From contig JANTQA010000047.1 in NCBI GenBank assembly GCA_027625915.1, positions 1,612,001-1,676,000 of the forward strand: a DNA stretch of 64,000 nucleotides, written 5' to 3'. Source of the DNA: Anaeramoeba flamelloides (Eukaryota > Metamonada > Anaeramoebidae). This document shows positions 46,401-56,900 of this stretch, piece after piece (the first letter of the stretch is position 1; each line of letters opens with the position of its first letter). The position numbers and the translations under genes were made by a program. The notes below the pieces were generated by a model. The model did not search any database and had not been told where the DNA came from. It was given only the letters and a program-made list of their open reading frames with translations.

Positions 46401-49400
46401 AATAATCAGAAATTCAATTATATTTAGTTAAATTTTAATCGAAGAATTCCAATTTCGTTTTTGAACTTTGTTAGTTTCTCTAATTCAAACTTTTAAGATG
46501 ATTTTATTATTATTTTTTTTTTAATCTTCTCTATTGATTTATAAGATTTGAATTTCTTTTTATTATTGTATTTAAAATTTTACAAGATAATTAGAATAAT
46601 TTTAAAAAACAACAATAATATTTTAAAAAAATTTATTAATTTAAACTTTGTTTCAGTCTAAGATATCCACAAAAAAATTTTTTATAAATATTATTATTTT
46701 TTTATAATTGAAATTTTAAGAATAAATAATGAAATAAGTAGAATAATACATCTCAAGAGGATAGTTGATATCCACATGAAGTAAAACTAATAAATGAATA
46801 GATTTTCTTCAAAATTAAAAAACCAAAATTCTTATTCAGATATTGATAAAAAAACAAAAAAGTTCAATTTGATCTTCAATTGAAGATCAAAGAAAACAAT
46901 CCAATAGAAATAAATATTTTTTTTTAAATCATTATCAATGTTTCAGTAACAATAGAATAAAAGGTTATTAACCAAGTAAATATCGATCTTGTAATAAAAA
47001 AAAATTTGCAAATGGATTACAAGTCAAAAGAAAAATCGAAAAAAAAAAACAAAAATGTGATAAAAAGATTTCAATTTTGAAATTTCTAAAAAAAATTTTT
47101 TTCGTCTAATATCCATTCAAACCCTTTAAAAACCTCTAATTCACCCATTACAACTGGGCCCCTTTGACTGGAATATGGTTTTCTTTTTTTTATTTTTTTT
47201 ATTTTTTTTATTTTTTTTATTGAAAAGAGGTGATTCAATAAAAATACTTACTATTGACTGTTAGTTTTTTTTTGTTTTAAGAAATTAAAAGAAAATTTTT
47301 GAAAATTTCTTTTTATTCCTGAAATCAAAAAAAAATGCCATAATATTTTCCAGAATTCCAAAGAATTGAGTAAAAGCTTTGATTTTTCTCTTTTCTTTTG
47401 AATCATGGAAAAGTTAGGCACCTGACGGCACTCTACAGCACTTTCTGAAACACTAAATTTATTTATATTTATTTATCCTAACGAACATAGGGCTAGATTA
47501 TAACTAATCAGATTTCCTTTTCTTTAAAAAATGAAAAAAAACTTATATTTCTAAAGAAAAACAATAAATAGAGTAGAAAATCAAGAAATAAAAGGGGAAT
47601 AAAAAAAAACAACAAAAAAGTATAAACTTAATTTAAAAGTTTCAATTTTGTAACACGAGTTTTGAATGTGTTGTTGGTTGAAAATTTATGGATCTCCTCA
47701 TAATTTGTTTTGATAAAGAGATCTACATCTTTAACAAGTATAGATCAAATAAAACAGGTTAATTTTTTAATTTTAAGTTTAGAACTTTGTAGAAGTGTTT
47801 TATCTATAAAGTGCTTATTTTTAAGAAAAAGAATTGGTTTTCGAAATTTTCTTTTTTTTGTTTTTTATTCTTGAAGAAGTGTAACGAAATTTTCTTTTTT
47901 TTATTTTGTTTTTTTTTTTTTATTTTCATTTATTTTTTGAAATACTGAACCTATTTCGTTCGATCAAAAAAATTTTCAATCAATTCATATTCTGTACTGT
48001 TGAGTTCGTTAAAATAAAAGAACTCAAATAAAATTAGTTGATGGTGTCTAACCATTTGATCAATCAATAATTGTTAATCGTATTTAAACAAATTTACCAA
48101 TGCATTTTTATTTGTTTTTCCCTCTACAATATTTTTAAACACATATATAATTTATTATTGATAATTATTTGTTTTTTTTTTTCTAAGTATTGTAATTTAT
48201 AAATAATTGTCAAAATTTCAAATAATGAATGAATTCTAATTTGAGTATTTCTTCAAGAATTGATTAAATAAGATTTTTTTTTCTCAAAAATTGAATTTTT
48301 GTGTTTCCGTGATGTTAAAAATTTTAAATTGGAGTTTATATTGAGTTTTATTGAGTTATATGAAGATGGGATTTGTTTTAATAAATTAAAAATCAAAATT
48401 TAAAGTTGATAATGTTAATAGTTATTTTGTGCCCAAGTATAGTTTTTTGTTGTCAATTGTATTCAAATAATTTAACTGATTTCTTATTAATACTAATCAA
48501 GAAAAGGAAAAGAAAATAATAATTAAGAATAGGATGGTGAATTCTTTAAATAAAAAAAAAAATTACCTGTGACTCTACCGGGAAGCTTCATTAAAAAAAA
48601 TAAAATAATGAATATAAATAATAAAAACATAATTGGGATGACTACAATCTTCCAAATTTTACATTGCAAGCAATTTTGTCCTAACGAAAAATAATTATTG
48701 GAAAAGTTCATATAATCCGTTTGGCATTTGGAGCATAATCTACCTTGGAATCCATCTTGACAGACAAATGAAGAAGTATTATTGTTCAAATGATCTTTCT
48801 TTTTTGAAAGTGTGGGATTTTTCATTTCTGGTATTAATAATTTGCAAATGGACAAACCTGCAACCTTTGAACAGGGTATAATCTTGGTTGTATTTGATAA
48901 ATTTGGCGAGGGGTAACAATTATTGGATTTTCCTGGTCTGCAATCACAGCCATAATCGCATTTAACACAATCTTTATTATTTAAGCCTTTAAAGTAGCCC
49001 ATATCACAGACACAATAGCGGTCATTACTCAAATAATTTAAATCAATTTCTATTGAAAAACGTATCGAGCTGTTTTTACTGACGATCAGCGGGCATAGGA
49101 TATTACCAGTTGAATTTATCCTTTTCCAAGAATTGAAATCAAAGGCTAAAAAATCAGGAAGCGCGGTGGAATGCAATTGGGTATCTTTTAAAAACAAGTT
49201 CGTTAAATGGGGGAAGTTACCCCAGTGATCAGGTATTTCCCCATAGACGTTAGTATCTTGGACATTTATTTGCTCGATTGAATTCGAGTCCAGAAATTTT
49301 GGTAACAAGCCGCTGATCTCAATATTATTGGAAATGTCAAAGAATCGTAAACTGTAAAAATTGTCCATTATTGCTGGATTGAGTTCGCCATATAATTGGT

Positions 49401-50895
49401 TATTGGCTAGGTTTAATAACTGCAAAGAAATTTTATAAATTGAAAAATGGTTGATTAAAGTATTGATTGAATTGTACAAATTGTTATTCGAAATGGAAAA
49501 TTCAATTAATGGGGGGTATTGTAAATATAATTTACTTTCTATGGAATGACTTTGGATTATTGAATCGATTTCGTTATTATTCAATAATATTGTTTTCAAT
49601 TCTAATTTTCTTGTTGAAAATAAATCAAATAAATCCAAATTTCCTTCTAAATCGTTATTGCTGAGGTCTAAATATTGTAACTTATCACATTGAAAAATAG
49701 TTGAAGGTATGTTACCATAAAAAGAATTATTTCCCAATTTTAATGTTTCCATTTTCGTGAATTTATTAAAATTTGTATTTAAATTTGATTTAATTTTATT
49801 GGACTCCAAATTTAAATAAATTAAATTTTTTAATAAAAATAAACTTTCAGGTATTTCAGTTAATTGGTTCAATGATAAGTCTAAAATTATTAAATTTTCA
49901 AAATTCGAAAAATTAAATAAATTACTGTTTGTTATTTTGTTACTGAATAATGAGATAATTTCTAATTTTGTTAAAGTATCAATTGAATTTGGTATTTCCG
50001 TGATTTCGTTATTATATAAATATAATTCAATTAAATTGGATAAATTGGTAAAATTGAAACCTTTTATTTCTTTGATATGATTTTTATTTAACCCAATCAC
50101 TTCTAAAGTGTCAATAGTAGAAAGCACATATGGAATAGTTTCAAATTGATTTGAAGATAGATCAAGAAAATTACATTTAATATTCGAAAAAGTGTCTGGT
50201 AATTCTGTTAATTTATTATTTGATAAAAATATATTGTTGATCATTATATTATCCTTTCCAGTAATGCCATTTAAATTGAGTGTCTTTATTAGGTTGTTAG
50301 ATAATTTTAATTCGTTTAAATGTAAATATTGGAAAATATTTGATGAAAGGTATTCGATTTTATTGTGATCTAAAGTTAAAAATTTTAGATTTCCATTTGG
50401 TTTAATATTTTCAATTCCAATAAATATCTTATTGTGGTCCAAATGCAATTCTGTATCAATACTTATTTCATTAAAACAATTTGGAATAATTTCAATGGAA
50501 TTGCTTTGCAAATTTAAATTATTGATCTTTCTTAGTTTACATATTGAAGTGATATTATCAATAAGATTGTAACTAAGATCTAATATATCCAAATCATTAA
50601 AATTTATAAATAAATCTAGTGGTAACTGTTTTACTTGATTATTAGTTAAAAAAATATTTTTTAAGTTTTCTAACTTATTAATTTCTGTATTAATGTTTTG
50701 AATTTTATTTTGTGATAAATTCAAAGTTTCTAAATTTATTAATTTTGAAATATTATTTGAAATTGTATTAATATTATTAAAACTTAAGTCTAAATATTTT
50801 AAATTTTTTAAATTATAAATTTTTTCAGATATTTCTTCCAAATTGTTTAGATTGAGACTTAATTTTGTTAATTTATGAAAAAATGCCCCATTATT

Positions 50896-50991
<96 letters not shown>

Positions 50992-50998
50992 GTTGTTG

Positions 50999-51076
<78 letters not shown>

Positions 51077-54000
51077 GTAAACAATTTTTTAATTTGGTTA
51101 TTATTAATCGATAATTCCTTTAATTGAATTAAATTTAACATATTTGAAGATATGGTTGTTAAATAATTATCATTTAAAGTAAGATTTTCTAAATTAATTA
51201 ATTGGTAAATGCACTCAGGTAAATTGGTTAATTGATTTTTATCTAAATTTAAGATTTTTAAATTTATTAATTTATGAAAATTATTTGATATCGTTTGTAT
51301 ATTATTCAATTCTAAATTCAATTCCTCTAATTTAATTAATAATCCAATAGATTCTGGAATCTGGCTGATAGAGTTGTAATTTAAATTTAATTTTTCTAGT
51401 TTTTTTAAATGAAATAATGAATTTGGTATGATTGTATATGAATTATTTATTAAATTTAAATTGGTTAAATTATTTAGGTTTTCAAATCCCTGGGAAAGAC
51501 CTTGTAAAAAATTATTTGATAAATCTAAATTTTGTAATTCTTTTAAATTTCCAAAATCATTTGAAATAAACTTTATTAAATTATTACTCAAATTTATTTC
51601 ATTTAAATTTATTAAACTGCCAATATTTTTCGGTAACTCTTCAATCTGATTAAATTCTAATTTTAATGTTTTTAGTTCTTCCAATCCAGAAATTTCCATA
51701 TAAAAATTGTTTAATTCGTTTCTTGATAAATCCAGTTTCTTTAAATTTTGTATTTGTTGAAGAGAATTTGGCAATTCTGTTATCTGATTTTTTGAAAAAT
51801 CAATCTCATTTAAATTATTTAATCCATTAAAGCAATCTGGCAATCCATTGATTAAATTATTTGAAAAACTGATTATTTGTATTTTTTTGATATCGCATAT
51901 ATCTTGAGGAAAATAATTGAAGAAATTATCATTTAAATTTAAAATCTCTAATTCTTTCAAATTCTTAAATGAAGCCGGAAGAGTTTTTAAGCCATTGTTA
52001 TTTAAATTGATTGTTTTTAATTCACAGAACTCTCCAATATTGCCATTTAATTTTAATTTCGGATTTGAATTTAAATTTCTATTTTTATTTTAAAGATAAA
52101 ATAATTAATTAAAAGAAATTTCAGTTTATAAGCATCAAATTTAAAAGAAGAAAAATCCAATTATTATTGATTTTTTTAAACATTTTTTTTTGTTTTTTTT
52201 TTGAAATAGAATCATTTTTTATTTTTAATATTTTTTTTTTACAATCAATTTTAAAAATCAAAATTTTAATTTTGTCATTAAATTACTGTAATAAGGTATC
52301 ACGTTTTTTTTTTTAAAAAAACACTATTTTTAATAATAAAAATATTTTTTTTTTTTTTTAGTGAACAGATAATGTGCAAGTGGTGAAGTGTCAAACTTAT
52401 AATATGGTAGGACAGAGGTTAGAGTCCCTTTACCAGATTATTTTTGATTGCTTTTCATTTTTTCAAAAAGATCCAATTACCACTATGATGTGATTTTAAT
52501 TAAAAATCAGGTTTCTACTTCATAGAACCATTAATTCTTTGAAGAAATTTTCTGACTGATTTAGAATATTATTAGATTATTTAAAAAACTGAATTTAATC
52601 AGATCAAAATTCCTGTCAATCATGGAGCTGAACAAATTCTTAGAATAATTAGCCAGATTCGCTCTTTTCTTCGGTCTGACATATTCCTAATTCAAATTAG
52701 GGATTTGGAAAGTGCTGCCAAGTATCTAGAGTGCCATCAATTGCCTAGATTTTCCAGAATTCAAAAAAATCGAGAAAAATCCAAGATTTTGTTCAATTCT
52801 TTAAATTAAAAAAAAAACAATGGCAGCTTTCCAAAATTCAAAAGGATAGAGTAAAATAAAAGATTGAACTCAATTCTCCCAAATTCTGGAAAACCTAACC
52901 GCGGTTTTTTTGAATTTTATAAATAATTTGTAAATTTAAGAATTTTTCATTTTATTTCAAAAAATAAAAAAAAACTAATGACAAGGAAATTAATTTTTAG
53001 TTCTCAGTTTTTAATGGAAAAAAAAAAAAAAAAATTATTGATTTTTTTTTGTTCGCCTTGGTCATTATGAATTCTCATTTTTTAATTAATTTTTTTTAAA
53101 AATTTATAATCAATTTTAATTGGAAAAAATGCTTTTATGAGTAGAACATAAAGACATAATTGAGTTATATTGATTTATAAAGATGAAGATGAAATCATCC
53201 TTAAATAAATTCATATTTTTGAGATCATTTCTTATCGTACTTTCAAATAAACTCATTTTCAAATAAAAGGTCACACAAAATTTCAAAAATTATTCATAAT
53301 TAAATCAAATTAATTGTAGTTTTATTCTAAAAGATAAGAAACTCTTAAAAACCGAAAAAAAAGACTCGGCTGAATATTTAAAACTCATTAAAACAAAACA
53401 ATAAAAATTAAAATTTAATATTTTATAAATTGATATGCCTTTTTATTTGAAATGAGAAATCTTGTTTTGTAAATTGTAGGGGAAAAAAATTATAAAAACA
53501 ATAAAAAACAATTGAACAAGATGAATTGGGGAAAAGTTCTTTACAAGTTTTATTGATAATTCTTTATACGTCAAACTTTTGTTCTTTAAAGTCTCATTTC
53601 CAATATAAAGCCACAATTCATCTGGGTATATATGTTGGAATTGTTTTTTTCTTGATCTCCTTTTTTCGTTGTTACAGACATCAATTCAATAATATTCTTT
53701 TACTATTTCCCTATATCTAGCTCATTCGAAATCAAACTTAAACTGTTTCCATTTTTATACTGGCAGATCATTTCCAAATTGTTTTTTTATTTTCCAACTG
53801 TTCAATATCCATAAATAAAAAAAAACAAAAAATGAAAACATGAATAATTAAAATGAAAATCACCAATAAGTAATTATCTTATTAACAATCAAATCCAATA
53901 ATATTGATGATTCGGGAGGTGTACCTTTTTGTTTGCAAAAGATTTTAGAAACAAACATCACCAATAAGAAGTTTTAATGGTTGAACCGATAATCTACAAA

Positions 54001-55750
54001 ACTACAAAACATTAAAGTAGTTCAAATTTAAGAACTATCAAAAACAAAGCCATTGGAGATCGTACGAATCAAAACATTAATTAAATTATACTCTTTATCT
54101 CTTGAGATCCAGAGATACTATAAAATTTCGAAATTTTAGGAATTAGATAATTTTCCCATTATCAGATACTTAAATGTAATATGGTAGTGTTTTCCAAAAC
54201 ACAAACTAAACATTTTCTATTTAGGGCAAGTATTATCTAGTTTTCAAAATAAAACCAGAAAAAATCAAGTTTTCTCGAAAAATGGTTGTGGCTTTAAGAA
54301 ACTACCATTTAAAATTTGAGCATCTGATAATGGGAAAATTATCTAATTCCTAAAATTTCGAAATTTTATAGTATCTCTGGATCTCAAGAGATAAAGAGTA
54401 TAATTTAATTAATGTTTTGACTCGGGCGTTCTCCCATGGCTTTATTTTAGATAATCCTTAAATTTTTATTCAGAAAAAAAATTGTTAAATTGATTTTAAT
54501 TGGAAAATACAGAAGAAAAAGCTATCCTTTTTTAAATATTTTTTTACTTATTTTTTTCTTTTCATTTTACAAAAATAATCAATTCCAAAAATTAGATTGA
54601 TTATTGGAATCAAAATGTAATTCAAAAGAACAAACTACCCAAAATTGGTCCTGTTCAATTTTCCCTTAAAATATTCAGATTTAATTGTAAACATTTCTAA
54701 AAGTAAATTATTTCGGGATTTTTTGAGGCTCTCTGTTTTTCCATTCATGTGAAATTGGCTACAAGATTTTAACAATAGGTATTAATCCAGTTTGAAGAAT
54801 TTCAGTTCCGTATATCTTGGTTGATCAGTGAAAAATAAGAGAAAGAAATTTTTTGAAAAAGTTTCCTTTTCGCTTCTTTATATATAATTCAAGCAGATTT
54901 GACAATTTTTTTAATCAATTTATCAATACACAATTACTCCACTTAATTTAGTTGGATATATTGTTTTAGAAAAGAAGTTTTTTAAGACTTTGATCCTATC
55001 TTTTTTGAAAATAACCTTACCTTTCCTGAAAAAATTTCAAACAGCAAAAAATTGGAATTGAAATTTCAAAAACAAAAAAAAAAAAAAGGAAAAATTTTTT
55101 ACAAATCTTGGAGATCAGTTAGTTGTACAATTGTTTTGGAAATTGTTCCACACAGATTATTCTGTTGAAGGTTACTGTTTTAGAATAAAAAAAAAAAAAA
55201 AAATAATAAACAAGAAGAAAAAAAACTTTAACAAATTGTGAATTTATCAATAGCAAAATCGAAAAGAAAGTTACATTGACCTAACAGAACAGTTACCATT
55301 ACAATCATCTGAGCAACCTTCTGAACAAGAAATCCCGTACCAATCACAAAAGCAGATTGAAGTATTTAACCAATTATTGTTCTTTTTCCAATCAAACCCG
55401 GATGTATTTCGATAAAAATCTTCAAGTATGCTAAAGGTTGTACTAACATTTGTTGGTTGGCATGTTGCCGTAAGTTGGGTGTTTTCAGTTGGCTGTACAG
55501 ACTTTGAATTATTTAACAAATTTAAAATAGATGTTGAAAAACTGTTTTTTGAAGTTACTAATTCCTCCAACCAATCAAATCGATCAGAAAGAACAGACTG
55601 GTGGAGAAAGTCTTTAATTTTTTCATAGTTGACCTTTTCTTTTTCAATTGTTAAATCCTGTTGTTGTTTGTTCTGAGTGGAGAAGGAGGTTAAAAAAAAA
55701 AGATTAATTATTAACAAAAGAACTAATCTTTTTTGAGAAAAATTCATCAT
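43470..55750 (-). CDS. LRR receptor-like protein with C-terminal multi-membrane domain (four exons)
   Basis: Exons, minus strand: 55275-55750, 55103-55174, 48567-52078, 43470-44857, about 1815 residues. Phases agree at all junctions (2, 2, 1). Exon 1: signal peptide, then an LRRNT-like cap (LEDFYRNTSGFDW, NNNWLNTSICFCDWYGISC). Exon 2 is 72 nt, exactly one LRR (NLQQNNLCGTISKTIVQL). Exon 3: about 40 LRRs with an in-frame poly-Asn insert (about residues 517-577), a Cys-rich EGF-like stretch (CVCDMGYFKG, CQDGFQGRLCSKC) and a first membrane segment (VVIPIMFLLFIFIILFF). The junction gives GRVTG-ILQIVMNFFQ. Exon 4: a multi-pass region with a charged cytosolic insert, CSLLDENENKYL, FKPKYWWWFLIDFLRKLS, SFMPY. 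That module is known from protist surface proteins and is TRP-like by inference. Probably a surface receptor or channel; ligand unknown. Confidence 0.88.
45165..46262 (+). mobile_element. LINE 3' end, nearly open, in LRR-receptor intron
   Basis: A 290-codon frame covers the end of the reverse transcriptase palm (MIRDFGMNPNKDKTKK, ILYFGIWLD), the thumb (LLINPHSPRLIYKTEAKID) and part of the C-terminal knuckle (DHFLWNCPAYENN). One stop precedes ISELKKINIS, after which reading continues. The first knuckle Cys pair is altered (CKLFKK instead of C-x2-C). It ends with GAGGGATTAACAACTCCTC and an A-tail. 5'-truncated; the most intact tail in the window, so relatively young. Antisense to the host gene. 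Confidence 0.92.
46642..47181 (-). mobile_element. ~540-bp shortened MITE (GGGGCC-end family), copy 4
   Basis: Reversed: starts TAAACTTTGTTTCAGTCTAA and ends CCCTTTGACTGGAATATGG. Internal parts are missing relative to the 700-bp copies. Followed by T-rich tandem sequence. Confidence 0.82.
47860..48400 (-). mobile_element. degenerate Tc1-like non-autonomous element (TTTGGACACA family)
   Basis: Reversed relative to 28431-28965: TTTTCATTTATTTTTTGAAA, ACCTATTTCGTTCGATC, GATGGTGTCTAACCATTTGA, TCAATCAATAATTGTTAATC, TTACCAATGCATTTTTATTT follow the expected order. Closest in layout to the copy at 25480. Confidence 0.62.
50897..51075 (-). repeat. trinucleotide repeat coding poly-Asn in the LRR receptor
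   Basis: An uninterrupted in-frame run of AAT/AAC codons on the minus strand gives about 60 Asn between two LRRs. The frame and LRR period are kept on both sides, so the insert would loop out of the solenoid. Confidence 0.92.
52370..53035 (+). mobile_element. SINE copy 2, interrupted, in LRR-receptor intron
   Basis: Matches 30843-31246: TGTGCAAGTGG (A-box-like), GGTTAGAGTCC (B-box-like), GTGATTTTAATTAAAAATCA, CCATTAATTCTTTGAAGAAA, CTAATTCAAATTAGGGATTT. After about 52712 a ~270-bp insert intervenes, then TTCTCAGTTTTTAATGG and an A-run complete the tail. Antisense to the host gene. Target duplication not clear. Confidence 0.8.
52713..52985. repeat. insert in SINE copy 2 with TTTTCCAGAATTC motif
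   Basis: Starts after the SINE match ends. It has TTTTCCAGAATTCAAAAAAA near 52750, a diverged direct repeat near 52840, and AAATTCTGGAAAA near 52884, the inverse of the first motif. The first unit also occurs at 31487-31555, next to the split LINE tail, and a partial one near 47350. Class unknown. Confidence 0.6.
54044..54448. mobile_element. foldback element with ~145-bp inverted arms
   Basis: Left arm 54044-54188 and right arm 54301-54448 are inverted copies: AATCAAAACATTAATTAAAT, TATACTCTTTATCTCTTGAG, ATCCAGAGATACTATAAAAT and TAGATAATTTTCCCATTATC recur exactly or nearly so. The outermost part (AAAGCCATTGGAG / CTCCCATGGCTTT) is more diverged. ~110-bp centre, non-coding. Confidence 0.9.
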
Positions 55751-56156
55751 AACCCAAAACCAAAAAATGATTATCAGTTTTGATAGATTGGCAAAAAGAC
55801 TATTTATATTTCAAGTAGATTTAAAATTGTCACCAATACTCATTTAACGTACTTCAGAAACCAAATGAGATCTTGGGAAAATATACAGTGATCAAAATCA
55901 TGTTTATTCAAAGTATAAAACCTGTATTTCAAAATTAAACCCGTTATTTTTTTCTTCTTATTTTTGAATGGAACACCTAACTGAATAACCAACGGTATAC
56001 CTAAGTTCAATTATTTTGGAGTCAAAGCCCTCTTTGTTTTTAAGTAAATTTGGAATTTTTAAGGAATTTATACAAAATTTTTTATAATTTTCCCCTATTT
56101 TTTTTTTACCGTAAAATAATCACTTAATAAGATTTAAAATTCCTGAAATGGATAAA
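55751..56156. promoter_or_regulatory. upstream region of the LRR receptor gene
   Basis: Immediately 5' of the receptor start codon (55750, minus). AT-rich with no recognised motif. The promoter should lie here or in the adjacent inverted repeat. Confidence 0.4.
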
Positions 56157-56900
56157 AAGATTATCTTGTATTGGGTATGAGAGCATGTTATTTTGGTTCT
56201 GATCTGATCGATCCTAGACTTGCTATGAATGATATTTTAGTTCAAAAAAGTAATTTTTGGTAATTTATAATTTTGTTTTCCCAAATCAATATTGAATATT
56301 CTAAGACAAATAGGTTCAAAGGTAAATCTTAAATGAATTTTTGATTTTTGGGTTATCAATTGAAATTTTTAATTAGGTTGATTTAATTTTTAGCTTTTCA
56401 AATATTTTTTTTGTTTTTTTTATATAAGGGGGAAGAAATATTATAAATTACAAATCAAAAATTTCATTTTTTTTTTTTTTTATTTTGAAGGGAGGAAACT
56501 AGTTTCCTCTTAAGCCCAAATTTCTAAATTTTTGTTATGAAATGTTAATACAGAGTCATAATTTTCTTTATCATTAAATAATGATAAAATAAATAATGAA
56601 CCTTTATTTCGAATAATATCAAGAATATTATTCTTATTATTTTTGTTTATTTGAATTAATCCCTTAATCCAACATTTTCGATTTTTTCCAAAGAGGGGGC
56701 AGTCCCACAAAATTTTTCATTTTTTATTAAATAATTCCCTTTGAACCTATTAGTCTGAGACTCTTCAATATTGATTTGGGAAAACAAAATTATAAATTGT
56801 AAAAAATTACTTTTTTGAACCAAAATATCATTCATAGCAAGCCCAGGATCTATCAGATCAGAACCAAAATAACATGTTATCGTACCCAATACAAGATATT
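56157..56900. repeat. inverted repeat enclosing a LINE tail
   Basis: Arms 56157-56325 and 56735-56900 are inverted copies (TTATTTTGGTTCTGATCTGA, CTATGAATGATATTTTAGTT, TTTCCCAAATCAATATTGAA). Translated, both arms give YFGSDLIDP, LAMNDILVQKSNF and INIE...TNRFKG, so they may descend from one coding stretch of unknown kind. The centre holds a 5'-truncated LINE tail. Confidence 0.75.
56463..56728 (-). mobile_element. LINE 3' tail, severely 5'-truncated
   Basis: On the minus strand it begins within the C-terminal knuckle (LWDCPLFGKNRK), runs through a diverged tail (LDIIRNKGSLFILSLFNDKE) and ends with the perfect stem-loop GAGGAAACTAGTTTCCTC, then CCTTCAAAATAAAA (T-run at 56468-56482). A different subfamily from the other four copies. 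Confidence 0.82.

Larger units (their letters stand above)
44858..48566 (-). other. LRR-receptor intron 3 (3.7 kb) carrying three elements
   Basis: Donor CACAG|GTAATT at 48566 and acceptor AATAG at 44858. The split codon G+GT makes Gly, joining LPGRVTG to ILQIVMNFF. It holds an antisense LINE (45165-46262), a shortened GGGGCC-end MITE (46642-47181) and a worn Tc1-like element (47860-48400). A short tandem of TTATTTTTTT lies at about 47188-47222. Confidence 0.86.
52079..55102 (-). other. LRR-receptor intron 2 (3.0 kb) carrying a SINE and a foldback element
   Basis: Donor GATTT|GTAAAA at 55102 and acceptor AAATAG at 52079; the codon TT+A makes Leu, giving LQDLNLNSN, which restores the LRR period exactly. 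It contains the interrupted SINE (52370-53035) and the foldback element (54044-54448). The remainder shows nothing recognisable. Confidence 0.82.

Noticed and set aside
50865-51127. Poly-Tyr, poly-Ile and poly-Leu frames
   Set aside because: Reverse-strand readings of the poly-Asn tract of the LRR receptor.
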